Source of the DNA: Bacteroidota bacterium
Lineage (GTDB): Bacteria > Bacteroidota > Bacteroidia > Chitinophagales > Chitinophagaceae
DNA: 41,249 bases
Assembly: GCA_013285915.1 (NCBI GenBank)
Contig: JABDGS010000026.1
Location: 1-41,249 of the forward strand
Direction: 5' to 3'
The notes beneath the pieces were generated by a model that made no database searches, was not told the DNA's origin, and saw only the letters and a list, made by a program, of their open reading frames with translations. Shown piece after piece: positions 26,046 through 33,941 of the stretch (positions within the stretch are counted from its first letter, which is position 1; each line of letters begins with the position of its first letter). Made by a program: the position numbers and the translations under genes.

Positions 26046-26109
26046 TAACAACCTTATCGGTTTGGTAGGAAAGTTTTCTATTGTTGGTAACTTTATTCAA
26101 ACCTTATTT

Positions 26110-27300
26110 ATGAGGTGTTTTTCATTTCTTCTCACCCTGCTATTTCTTTCATCTGCGGCACGCCCGCAAAACCCGTTAACGGGCCATCTTGTTTACCAAA
26201 CACCCGGCATGCAGCTGGTAAAGGTAAAAGAAGATAACACATATAAAAACATACACGATACGGCGTTAAAATTTGATATTTATTACCCGCAAAATAATAA
26301 CGCGGCCAATTTACTGCCCCTTGTGATCTTTAATAATGGTGTGGGCGGTATGGAATTACCCAAATGGGGCATTTATAAAGATTGGGGCAGGCTTATAGCT
26401 GCGTCAGGCATGATTGCTATTAATTACCAGGCAAGGCAGGGGCATACGCTTGAAGATGGGGAGGCGCTGATTGATTTTGTTATTAATAACAGTACGAGGC
26501 TTGGTGTTGATACAAATAAAATAGGTTTATGGACATGCAGTGCCAATACCCCCACCGGCACACGCCTTGCCTTTAAAACACGCGCGCAAAACATTAAAGT
26601 GCTGATAATTTATTACGGAGTAATGGATAGCCTGGGCGAGTTACGGCAGGACTTGCCGGTATTGTTGGTACGTGCCGGCCTTGATGGCCAGTTTATAAAC
26701 ATAGGTATTGAGGATTTTGTGCAATCAGCATTACAGCAGGATGTAAGGCTGCAGTTTATAAACTACCTGCATGGCATGCATGCGTTTGATGCGTTTACAA
26801 ATACAGAAGAATCAAAGGCTATTATACTTCAAACAGTGGCCTTTCTCAAAAAGAATCTTTCCTCTCCTGTAACCGATACGCAGTTTACAATTACCAACCG
26901 TAATTATATGTATTTGGCTATGCACGGCCAAATACATAAAGCGGTAAATGAATTTAGAAAAGCAAGGATAAAATATGGCGCAGATAGCAGCTATTCGCGC
27001 TTTTATAATGCGGTGTTACGGGAGGATGTTTTAAATACAAACGCGTATTGGTTATTGCGGCATGATAAACTGGATGAAGCACTGGAGACATTTAAGCTTG
27101 TTGTGGAAACCTACCCGCAGTCGCCCAATGCCTATGATGCGCTGGCTGATTATTATGATGCGGCAGGCAACAAAGAAGATGCTTTAAAAAATGCACAGGC
27201 AGCCCTGCAAAAGCTTGAAACTGTTACCGGTATAGATACTGATGTTAAAGAACGCATACGCACCAGCGCGATGCAAAAAATAAACAGGCTTAAACAATAA
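26110..27300 (+). CDS. Exported alpha/beta hydrolase with C-terminal TPR-like repeats
   Basis: The ATG at 26110 gives MRCFSFLLTLLFLSSAARPQ, a signal peptide; an earlier TTG frame only adds residues in front. The product has 396 residues. An alpha/beta-hydrolase (dienelactone-hydrolase-like) domain covers about 20-260: LPLVIFNNGVGGMELPKWG, a nucleophile elbow WTCSANTP with Ser as probable nucleophile, LPVLLVRAGLDGQ (acid region) and YLHGMHAFDAF (catalytic His). Residues about 275-390 have helical TPR-like pattern (AYWLLRHDKLDEALETFKLV, NAYDALADYYDAAGNKEDAL). It should hydrolyse an ester or amide in the periplasm; the substrate is unknown. The next gene begins 5 bp after its stop. Confidence 0.85.
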   Translation: MRCFSFLLTLLFLSSAARPQNPLTGHLVYQTPGMQLVKVKEDNTYKNIHDTALKFDIYYPQNNNAANLLPLVIFNNGVGGMELPKWGIYKDWGRLIAASGMIAINYQARQGHTLEDGEALIDFVINNSTRLGVDTNKIGLWTCSANTPTGTRLAFKTRAQNIKVLIIYYGVMDSLGELRQDLPVLLVRAGLDGQFINIGIEDFVQSALQQDVRLQFINYLHGMHAFDAFTNTEESKAIILQTVAFLKKNLSSPVTDTQFTITNRNYMYLAMHGQIHKAVNEFRKARIKYGADSSYSRFYNAVLREDVLNTNAYWLLRHDKLDEALETFKLVVETYPQSPNAYDALADYYDAAGNKEDALKNAQAALQKLETVTGIDTDVKERIRTSAMQKINRLKQ

Positions 27301-27305
27301 AAACA

Positions 27306-28349
27306 ATGAGGCATTTATTTATTATAGCAGTTGTTTGCCTGTATAACCCGGCCGGCGCGCAGCTAAAGCAATGGGCATATTTGCCGCAGGGGCCGGGCGC
27401 AACAGGTTTTAAAACTATGCGCATTAAAGGCAAGCAGGGCGACGACCTGTTAATAAGTATATGGTACCCCGCCTACCCGGCAGGCAGCAGGATGCGCCTT
27501 AAAGATTATATTGCTGAGAGCAAAGAAACGCCTGCAACTGCCGATACCACTGCGTTAAATAATTTTAAAAAGGTTCTTGAACTGCCGTTTTTATTTCACC
27601 TTGATAAAATACCGCAGGATGTTTTTAACCGCGCGATAACAACACCGCTTTTTGCATACAAAAACGCGCCTGCAAAAAAAGGAAGGTTCCCGCTGATACT
27701 AACATTTGGCATGCCCGTATCGTACCCGGAAATTTTTGAGTTTTTTGCAAGTCACGGGTTTGTGGTTGCCAGTGTATCGGCCAGGTTGGGTAATGTGCAT
27801 AACGATACGCTGCTTTATGTGCAGGCAACAAACATTTTGGAAGAGCTGATGTATTACATGGTTCAGCAGCCATACATTGATACTGCACACATTGCAGCTT
27901 TTGGGCATGGTTGGGGTATTCAGGCACCATTCTACCTGGCTATGAGGACGCCTGCCATAAAGCAGCTTATAAATTTAGACGGTGGTGTATTTGGCCCGCG
28001 TTCAAAAACAACTTTATCGCCTTATTACCATCCTTCAAATTTAAAGATCCCGATGCTGCATATTATATGCCACGACCAGGCTCAAGAGGATGATACAGCA
28101 CAGTTTAATATTTTAACCAACCCGCGTTACGTGATTTTTGTTAATGACTTAGCATCGCACCAGGATTTTACTGAATATGGCCGAGTAGTCAACGAAGGAT
28201 TACATAAAAGAGGCGAAGCTTTACCGGTTGTTGAAAAAGCATACGCAGGTGTGCAGGATATAATGCTGCATTTTTTGCAGCACAATGCCACGGATTCAAG
28301 CGGCATTGACAAAAGACTGTTTACATTTAAGTTTTATAACAATAATTGA
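27306..28349 (+). CDS. Exported alpha/beta-hydrolase-like protein lacking the nucleophile serine
   Basis: The 347-residue protein has a signal peptide (MRHLFIIAVVCLYNPAGAQ) and the layout of PAF-acetylhydrolase/dienelactone-hydrolase-type enzymes. DDLLISIWYPAYP opens the fold, RFPLILTFGMPVSYPEIF and FFASHGFVVASVSARLG surround the oxyanion region, and NDLASHQDFTEYG carries a histidine at the catalytic position. The nucleophile elbow reads AAFGHGWGIQA, so glycine occupies the place of Ser in GxSxG. Unless another residue replaces it, the protein is a non-catalytic binding or regulatory paralogue. It is five bases from the upstream hydrolase and six from the downstream propeller, so one transcript is almost certain. 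Confidence 0.85.
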   Translation: MRHLFIIAVVCLYNPAGAQLKQWAYLPQGPGATGFKTMRIKGKQGDDLLISIWYPAYPAGSRMRLKDYIAESKETPATADTTALNNFKKVLELPFLFHLDKIPQDVFNRAITTPLFAYKNAPAKKGRFPLILTFGMPVSYPEIFEFFASHGFVVASVSARLGNVHNDTLLYVQATNILEELMYYMVQQPYIDTAHIAAFGHGWGIQAPFYLAMRTPAIKQLINLDGGVFGPRSKTTLSPYYHPSNLKIPMLHIICHDQAQEDDTAQFNILTNPRYVIFVNDLASHQDFTEYGRVVNEGLHKRGEALPVVEKAYAGVQDIMLHFLQHNATDSSGIDKRLFTFKFYNNN

Positions 28350-28355
28350 GAATAT

Positions 28356-29249
28356 ATGAGATACTTATTTTTTTTATTTATTTGTATGATGCTTACTGCA
28401 ACATCAATGGCACAGGATTCTACATTTTATCAAAATGTTGAATGGTCGCCAAATGGTAAAATGTTTTGCACAGAAGCCATTATAAAACAAGGCCGCGGTG
28501 TAAGATTTGAAAGTTATATCATTAATATTAGCGGCGCAACCATTGAGAAAACCGTACCCGGTACCGTGTTCCCTTCGTGGAGCCCTGACGGGAAATATAT
28601 TGCCTATTCAAAACTTACCGGTATTAAAAATGGATCGGATATATGGATGATGGATGTTAAAACAGGCGATACAACGCAATTAACAAATGTGCCGTCAAGA
28701 AATACAGGCGTAAGTTTTGCCCCTGATGGAAAGCGGATATGTTTTTCGTCTGACAGGGATGGACGGCAGAATGTTTATGTGATGAATATTGATGGCAGCG
28801 GTTTACAGAAGATAACTACTGACACCTTTAAATATTATAATCCTGTGTGGTCGCCTGCCGGGGAAAAAATAGTTTATTACAGGGAACGTGGCGATGGCCA
28901 CGACAAAGTTTGTGTAACAGATTTAATTAATAAACAGGAAATACTTGTTACCAATGATACTATGCACAATATTTACCCGGGCTGGAACCCCAACGGCAAA
29001 GCAGTAATATATGCTGCATGTTACGCGGCGCCGCATGATGAAACCGGCAGGCTGATAGCGCAAATAAACATAAGTGATAACAGCAAAAAGTTTTTCCCGG
29101 TAACGGCAAATGCTTTTTTTGCCCGCATATCTGCAAATGGTAAAAAGCTGGCGTTTATAAAAGGAGGGTTTCCTAAAACTGATATATACATTGCAGATAT
29201 TGATGGAAAAAATGTGCAGTGTGTTACATGTGGTTTAAAAAGGCAGTAA
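28356..29249 (+). CDS. Exported TolB-like beta-propeller (PD40) protein
   Basis: The 297-residue protein has a signal peptide (MRYLFFLFICMMLTATSMAQ) and then six PD40/WD40-like blades. Each carries the x-W/F-SPDGK-x-I-x-F/Y pattern: VEWSPNGKMFCTEA, PSWSPDGKYIAYSK, VSFAPDGKRICFSS, PVWSPAGEKIVYYR, PGWNPNGKAVIYAA and ARISANGKKLAFIK. This is a TolB/DPP-IV-N-type propeller without a peptidase domain, so it should bind a protein or peptide in the periplasm rather than catalyse. It is the last gene of the hydrolase cluster and probably works with the two hydrolase-fold proteins. It is convergent with the ADP-ribosylglycohydrolase gene. Confidence 0.88.
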   Translation: MRYLFFLFICMMLTATSMAQDSTFYQNVEWSPNGKMFCTEAIIKQGRGVRFESYIINISGATIEKTVPGTVFPSWSPDGKYIAYSKLTGIKNGSDIWMMDVKTGDTTQLTNVPSRNTGVSFAPDGKRICFSSDRDGRQNVYVMNIDGSGLQKITTDTFKYYNPVWSPAGEKIVYYRERGDGHDKVCVTDLINKQEILVTNDTMHNIYPGWNPNGKAVIYAACYAAPHDETGRLIAQINISDNSKKFFPVTANAFFARISANGKKLAFIKGGFPKTDIYIADIDGKNVQCVTCGLKRQ

Positions 29250-29278
29250 GGAAAGGCAATTGCTTTTTTACCTCAACA

Positions 29279-30241
29279 TTAAAATTTACTGTCAGCCTTT
29301 GAAAATTTTGTTCCCAATTTATTTGCAAGGTCATTGATTTCTTCTTTCCTGGCCAACACTTCCACCCACTCTACCGGTATATTTTCAAAACCATATAGCA
29401 GTGCTGCCAGCCCGCCTGTTACAGTGGCTGTAGTGTCAGTATCATTGCCTAAGTTAACAGCCAGCAAAACCGCATCGCGGTAGTTTGTTGTGGTTAACAG
29501 GCACCAGATGCTGGCTTCCAACGTATGCACAACATAGCCACTGCCGTTTATCTCATTTTCACCCACGCTGTAAATATCCTCTTCAAGCAACCGCTTAAAA
29601 ACATTAATTTCTTTAGGGCTAATTTCGAGTTGCTGCAAATAACCCGGGATTGATTTTTTAAGTGATTGGTATGCGTTCATCTTGTCTTTCCCCAATAAAA
29701 TTAGCCTTGCAAATTCAAGATAATAAAAGCAAGCGATTATGGAACGGATATGGCCGTGTGTGATAGACGAAACTAACTTTGTTATTGTAAACCTTTCATC
29801 AACAGGCTTATTATAAATATAAAACAACAACGGCAAAATACGCATAAGAGACCCATTGCCATTACTCTCCTCGAAAAAGCCACCCGCAAATTCAGGTGTT
29901 CTGCCTGCCTTAAGCTCACGAACTGCATCAGCAGTTGTGATACCAATATCAAATACAGTACCTGTGGCTGTCCAATAGTTTTCATAGCGCCATTTAATAA
30001 AATTGTTTGCTATGGTTTGCAAACTAAACTCTTCAAGCAACGCCTCGGCAAGGCAAAAGCTAAGTGAACTATCATCGGAGAAAGTACCGGGCGGAACATT
30101 GTGTGAGCCATAACCCAGCATGCCCGTAACAGGGTTATTTTTAAAGTATTGCCTGCCTAAAAATTCGACCGGCACCCCGAGTGCATCACCAACAGCCAAA
30201 CCAAAAAGCGCGGATTTTATATGACCAACAATTTCTTTCAC
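29279..30241 (-). CDS. ADP-ribosylglycohydrolase family protein
   Basis: The 320-residue protein shows the DraG/ARH all-helical dinuclear-Mg signature: GDALGVPVEF near residues 18-27, GTFSDDSSLSFCLAEALL (metal-binding acidic pair), SNGNGSLMRILPL, SITHGHIRSI and the C-terminal metal motif GNDTDTTATVTGGLAALLYG. It should remove ADP-ribose from modified proteins, nucleic acids or small molecules in the cytoplasm. All ligands that I can identify are intact. Its ATG overlaps the stop of the upstream HAD gene by four bases (30238-30241), so the two are translationally coupled. No ADP-ribosyltransferase gene is visible in the window. Confidence 0.92.
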   Translation of the reverse strand: MKEIVGHIKSALFGLAVGDALGVPVEFLGRQYFKNNPVTGMLGYGSHNVPPGTFSDDSSLSFCLAEALLEEFSLQTIANNFIKWRYENYWTATGTVFDIGITTADAVRELKAGRTPEFAGGFFEESNGNGSLMRILPLLFYIYNKPVDERFTITKLVSSITHGHIRSIIACFYYLEFARLILLGKDKMNAYQSLKKSIPGYLQQLEISPKEINVFKRLLEEDIYSVGENEINGSGYVVHTLEASIWCLLTTTNYRDAVLLAVNLGNDTDTTATVTGGLAALLYGFENIPVEWVEVLARKEEINDLANKLGTKFSKADSKF

Positions 30242-30840
30242 AACAACTCCTTTTCTTCCAGCTTATTTCTTAAGTCGGCTGGTGTTGAAAAGTGTATGGT
30301 ATCAAAACCAAGGTTATGCGCTGCTTCAATATTATAAATATTATCATCAATAAAAAGGCAGTCAGCAGCCTTTAAATGGTAACGGTGCAACAAAAGTTTA
30401 AATATGCCTTCATCGGGCTTAACCATTTTTTCAACACCAGAAACTACAATGCCATCAAACTCGTGCAGAAATGCAAACAATTCCAGCGCTTTAGGAAAAG
30501 TTTCCGCGCTCCAGTTTGTAAGGCCGTAAATTGTGCAGCCCTTTTCTTTTAATTCATGAAAAATTTTCACCGTGCCTTCTATAGAGCCATTCAGCATTTC
30601 TTCCCAGCGTGTATGGTAAGCCTGTATCTGCTCGATGTATTGCCCATGCTTCTCCTGCAGTAAAGTCACAGCTTCTGCGAAAGGCCTTCCTTCGTCTTGT
30701 TTAAGGTTCCAGCTTAAGGTGCACACATTGCCAAGAAACCATTCCATTTCGCTATCGTCTGCAAATATTTTTTTGTATAAATGGCGTGGGTCCCAATCAA
30801 TAAGCACACCGCCGAAATCGAATATTATTGTCTTGTTCAA
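30238..30840 (-). CDS. HAD-superfamily hydrolase (YihX-like)
   Basis: The 200-residue protein has motif I as FDFGGVLIDWD, where the second aspartate of DxD is replaced by glycine, as in YihX-type alpha-glucose-1-phosphatases and some haloacid-dehalogenase relatives. Motif II is YGLTNWSAE, motif III contains MVKPDEGIFKLL, and motif IV is CLFIDDNIYNIEAA. A helical cap sits between motifs I and II. The likely reaction is dephosphorylation of a small molecule. It is coupled to the ADP-ribosylglycohydrolase and preceded by a VOC gene only 37 bp upstream. A joint role in handling ADP-ribose or sugar phosphates is possible but unproven. Confidence 0.88.
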   Translation of the reverse strand: MNKTIIFDFGGVLIDWDPRHLYKKIFADDSEMEWFLGNVCTLSWNLKQDEGRPFAEAVTLLQEKHGQYIEQIQAYHTRWEEMLNGSIEGTVKIFHELKEKGCTIYGLTNWSAETFPKALELFAFLHEFDGIVVSGVEKMVKPDEGIFKLLLHRYHLKAADCLFIDDNIYNIEAAHNLGFDTIHFSTPADLRNKLEEKELL

Positions 30841-30877
30841 ATTTTTCCCGTTTTATAAATAAGTATAATCAACAAAT

Positions 30878-31266
30878 TCAAACAGTTATTTCAATATAAT
30901 TATCTTCGGGGTCAAGCACAACGCTTTCATGATATCTATCCCCTGTTATGCGTGGTTTACCTGCAATTGTATAACCGTCAGCCCTTAGCCTTCAGTAAGT
31001 GCATCTACTTCTTCTTTACAGCCAACTGATATTGCAAAGTAGACCAGGCCAATCACCGTATTGGCAGGTGTACCGCTGTTGATTGTATCCGCACGGCGCA
31101 TAAGCTCAATCCTTGCTGAGCTGTCATCAAAAGACAGAAAATATGACTCAAATTGCTTTTTGGGATTGATGTATTTATTATTGCATGCCATGCCAAAATA
31201 AGTTGTATAAAACTTTTTCATGGCTTCAATATCATTTACCCAAAAAGCTATATGCTCAATTTTCAT
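30878..31266 (-). pseudogene. VOC (glyoxalase/bleomycin-resistance-like) gene with a one-base frameshift
   Basis: Frame 1 reads MKIEHIAFWVNDIEAMKKFY through EEVDALTEG and stops at 30985, giving only 93 residues. Directly after, in another frame, the sequence continues LRADGYTIAGKPRITGD, RYHESVVLDPEDNYIEI and TV, with a stop at 30878-30880. That is exactly the missing C-terminal beta-strands of a VOC protein, including the metal-ligand glutamate in YIEI. One base (probably an A after GAA, near 30991-30993) restores a 129-residue protein ending at the usual place. Either the gene is recently broken or the assembly has an error. VOC proteins are small metal-dependent enzymes; the substrate is unknown. 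Confidence 0.88.
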
Positions 31267-31438
31267 TTTGCGCTTTTAACCATTGCAAAATATTGCTTTA
31301 AAAATAAATGAGCAAAACAGATCATAGAAACCGTATATATACGTATGGTTTGCTGCCAACCCAAATGTGGTTTCGTGTAGTGGCTACCAGATACTTCCTG
31401 GTAATGCGAGTTATAAGGTTTTAACTGCAATGCTATTT

Positions 31439-31813
31439 TTATGCAGCATGTGCGTACAACAGGCGCCTTACTGTTTGTACAAAGTCTTTTGCTTTTACCG
31501 GTTTTTTAATATAGTCATCGGCACCACGGTTTATGCTTTCTGCCCAATAATATTCGTTACTTAAAACAGAGAGCACCAGTACTTTGGCATTACGGCAGTT
31601 TTCATTTGCTTTTATGTAACTTAAAAGGTCGAGACCACTGGCGTGGGGCATTAAAATATCGGTAATAATAAGGTCGTACTCTTTACCAGTTGTCATTTGC
31701 ATGGCCTGTAAACCATTATTCGCACATTCAACTATATATCCGCTGTTCTCAAGTATGTAACTGAGTATTTTTGAATAAAGCGGGTCGTCTTCAACTAAAA
31801 GGATTTGTTTCAT
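31439..31813 (-). CDS. Single-domain response regulator (CheY-like)
   Basis: The 124-residue protein is a lone receiver domain: the acidic pocket VEDDP at residues 7-11, phospho-acceptor Asp-52 in LIITDILMPHASG, the switch serine in VLSVLS (about 82) and the conserved lysine in DYIKKPVKA (about 103). There is no output domain. It may relay phosphate to a partner or bind a target directly. No histidine kinase lies in the window, so the partner is elsewhere. The minus-strand TACATTTG element 31 bp upstream is a likely promoter. Confidence 0.93.
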   Translation of the reverse strand: MKQILLVEDDPLYSKILSYILENSGYIVECANNGLQAMQMTTGKEYDLIITDILMPHASGLDLLSYIKANENCRNAKVLVLSVLSNEYYWAESINRGADDYIKKPVKAKDFVQTVRRLLYAHAA

Positions 31814-31844
31814 AGTATGGCATATAAGACGGATAATACTTACA

Positions 31845-31852
31845 CAAATGTA
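31845..31852 (-). promoter_or_regulatory. Bacteroidota-type -7 element (TACATTTG)
   Basis: On the minus strand TACATTTG matches TAnnTTTG exactly and lies 31 bp upstream of the response-regulator ATG. No clear TTG is found at the usual spacing. Confidence 0.45.
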
Positions 31853-31927
31853 ACTGACATATATTGGTGCGGGGCTTAAATAGCGGTTGAAACCGTTTAA
31901 ATAAAAATTAATTCCTGTGTTAAAATA

Positions 31928-32932
31928 TTAAATAAGCCATATAGCATCCAGTTGAATTGCCACATTAATTAAATCGCCGCTGGTTAAATTGCAGCTATTT
32001 GTTTTTATTGTAAGCGGGTGGTTGCCCGCAACACTAATTTCAATTTCAAAATGGCTGCCATAAAAAAATATCCTGCTCACCAAAGCTTTCAACGTATTCT
32101 TTTCTTCCCGTGATATTTTAATATTTTCAGGCCTGATAAATATTTTTTTATCGCCCGCAATCTTTTTGAGACCGGGGATATATTCGGCCAGCGCCGGGCT
32201 TATAATATTGTATTTACCAAGCAGGCCTGCAACATATTCATCTGCAGGCTGGCTGTATACCTGCTGCGGGGGCGCCTGCTGCACAATTTCACCATTGCGC
32301 ATAACAATTATTTCATCTGCCCACGAGAGTGTATCATGCGGGTCGTGCGACACAAGAATACAGGTAACCTGCAGCCGCTCCTCTATATCATGCACTACAT
32401 TTTTTAAAATGTTCTTGTGTATCATGTCAAGGTTGCTGTAAGGCTCATCAAGCAATAATAAACGCGGTGCTGTTATAAGCAACCGCGCCAGGGCTATGCG
32501 TTGCCGTTCACCACCTGAAAGCTGGTCGGTGCGCCGTTTTAGTAAATGGCTTATCCTGCATAGTTCATATAATTCTTTTGCTTGCACATCATTTTCTGCT
32601 TCGTTATCAGGCAAAGGGTTGGCATAAATTAATACCTGCTCAACTGTTAAAAAATGCGGCAATTCAAATTGCTGGCTTAAATACTCAATGCCGGGGTGAC
32701 CCGGAATAAGTTTTTCTTCAGGTATTCTTTTTACCCGTTTGTTTTCAAAAAAAACTGTGCCTTCACCTGGAGAGACTATCCCGGCGACTATTTTTAGTAA
32801 AGTGCTTTTGCCAGAACCTGTTTCTCCGGCTATGGCAATCTTTTGCATTTTTTGTTGCTCAAAACTCACCGCTTGCACCGCGGTTGTGCTGCCTTCTTTT
32901 TTTGTAACGGATGATACCTGTAAAAAAGCCAT
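31928..32932 (-). CDS. ABC transporter ATP-binding protein with C-terminal TOBE-like domain
   Basis: The ATG at 32932 (MAFLQVSSVTKKEG) gives 334 residues; the frame extending to 33031 adds residues without family character. All ABC motifs are present: Walker A GETGSGKST (36-44), a Q-loop (SQQFE near 86-90), signature LSGGERQRIALAR (138-150), Walker B RLLLLDEP (157-164) and the switch His in VSHDPHD (near 196). A C-terminal extension of about 85 residues (KKIFIRPENIKIS, ALVSRIFFYGSHFEIEISVA) looks like a TOBE domain, as in PotA/FbpC/ModC importers of anions, metals or polyamines. No permease or binding protein is adjacent. An imperfect TATATTCG element lies just upstream. Confidence 0.92.
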   Translation of the reverse strand: MAFLQVSSVTKKEGSTTAVQAVSFEQQKMQKIAIAGETGSGKSTLLKIVAGIVSPGEGTVFFENKRVKRIPEEKLIPGHPGIEYLSQQFELPHFLTVEQVLIYANPLPDNEAENDVQAKELYELCRISHLLKRRTDQLSGGERQRIALARLLITAPRLLLLDEPYSNLDMIHKNILKNVVHDIEERLQVTCILVSHDPHDTLSWADEIIVMRNGEIVQQAPPQQVYSQPADEYVAGLLGKYNIISPALAEYIPGLKKIAGDKKIFIRPENIKISREEKNTLKALVSRIFFYGSHFEIEISVAGNHPLTIKTNSCNLTSGDLINVAIQLDAIWLI

Positions 32933-33160
32933 ACAGCGAATATAACGGGTAATTGTTGTTTGAGGGTTTAGGTTTCCTTTTATTAATTCTACTAATAATA
33001 AACAGGCGGGCGCGCCGCAACATTTTGTCAAATTTTTGTGTTGATTACAAAATTTTGCTACTGCAGAGTATTTTTTTCAAATAATTATTCATCTTATTAT
33101 CCATTCATTATCAATCAATTTTGCCGATTTTAGTTACAAGAAAACTCTCATTTAAATAAA

Positions 33161-33207
33161 TTTTCAATAAATATTTATTGCTTTTCAATAAATATTTATC
33201 ATATTTG
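33161..33207 (+). promoter_or_regulatory. Tandem palindromic operator overlapping a promoter
   Basis: An 18-nt word TTTTCAATAAATATTTAT occurs perfectly twice, at 33161-33178 and 33182-33199, with a 21-bp period (two helical turns). Each copy centres on a palindrome: 16 bp perfect at 33165-33180 (CAATAAATATTTATTG) and 12 bp perfect at 33188-33199 (ATAAATATTTAT). TTG at 33178-33180, a 19-bp spacer and CATATTTG at 33200-33207 form a near-consensus promoter, so the second palindrome fills the spacer and the first covers the -33 element. This is the arrangement expected of a repressor or activator site for the ankyrin/acyltransferase genes. The rest of the 416-bp gap (32933-33348) shows only an imperfect 11-bp inverted repeat near 33029-33057 and nothing else I can name. 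Confidence 0.65.
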
Positions 33208-33348
33208 CCTAGTCAAACTAAAATTAGTATGTAACTTAAAACGAAGCGCATCTTAAACCTGGATTGTCAGCCGGCGGACATTCTGGACTACCAAAAGAAG
33301 AAACACGAAACACTATCTAAAATTTTAATCAAATAAACATTTTCAATT

Positions 33349-33915
33349 ATGAAAAATTTAAACTGCGTTATGCGCAGAGGGACTGCTATTGCCATTTTTG
33401 CAGGCTTATTAACATGCATTGCTGCCTGTGCAACAGGACAAACCGCGACTAAACCTGCACCACCTAAAATTAATATTCACGTTGCGGTGATGACAGGCAA
33501 CATGCAAGCCCTTAAACAACATATTGCAGCGGGGAGCAACCTTAACGAAAAAGACCCCATCGGTGGCTCAAGCCCGCTTATAAGTGCGTGCTTATTTGGT
33601 AAACCAGATATGGCGAAAGCCTTAATTGATGCGGGGGCAGATGTTAACTTTAAAAATAATGATGGCTCTACTGCACTGCACACCGCGGCATTTTTTTGCC
33701 ATCCGGATATTGTAAAGATGTTGCTTAATAAAGGTGCTGACAAAACAATAAAAAACAAGTATGGCCAAACTGCATTTGAAATTGTGTATGGCCCGTTTGG
33801 GACAGTTAAAAGCAGCTATGATGCATTGGGCAAAATGCTTGCGCCTATGGGCCTGAAACTTGATTACGCATATATCCAGGTAACCCGTCCACAGATTGCC
33901 GCAATGCTAAAATAA
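33349..33915 (+). CDS. Ankyrin-repeat lipoprotein
   Basis: The 188-residue protein has a signal with lipobox (FAGLLTCIAACATGQ; IAAC at about residues 24-27), then roughly four ankyrin repeats between residues 42 and 145. The clearest are GGSSPLISACLFGKPDMAKA-LIDAGADVNFKN and DGSTALHTAAFFCHPDIVKM-LLNKGADKTIKN. Ankyrin repeats mediate protein-protein contacts; in the periplasm of bacteria such proteins have been linked to stress protection, for example AnkB near catalase, but no such partner is here. The acyltransferase starts 26 bp downstream, and both are probably driven by the palindrome-bearing promoter. Confidence 0.9.
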   Translation: MKNLNCVMRRGTAIAIFAGLLTCIAACATGQTATKPAPPKINIHVAVMTGNMQALKQHIAAGSNLNEKDPIGGSSPLISACLFGKPDMAKALIDAGADVNFKNNDGSTALHTAAFFCHPDIVKMLLNKGADKTIKNKYGQTAFEIVYGPFGTVKSSYDALGKMLAPMGLKLDYAYIQVTRPQIAAMLK

Positions 33916-33941
33916 ATTCTACAGCTTTAAATTATTACAAA

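Noticed and set aside
29250..29278. Possible terminator (AAAGGC-AATT-GCTTTT) between convergent genes
   Set aside because: The stem is short, contains a G-U pair and has little GC; too weak to annotate.
31332..31343. Palindrome CGTATATATACG between the VOC and response-regulator genes
   Set aside because: A single 12-bp alternating palindrome with no repeat partner or promoter nearby is not enough to call an operator.
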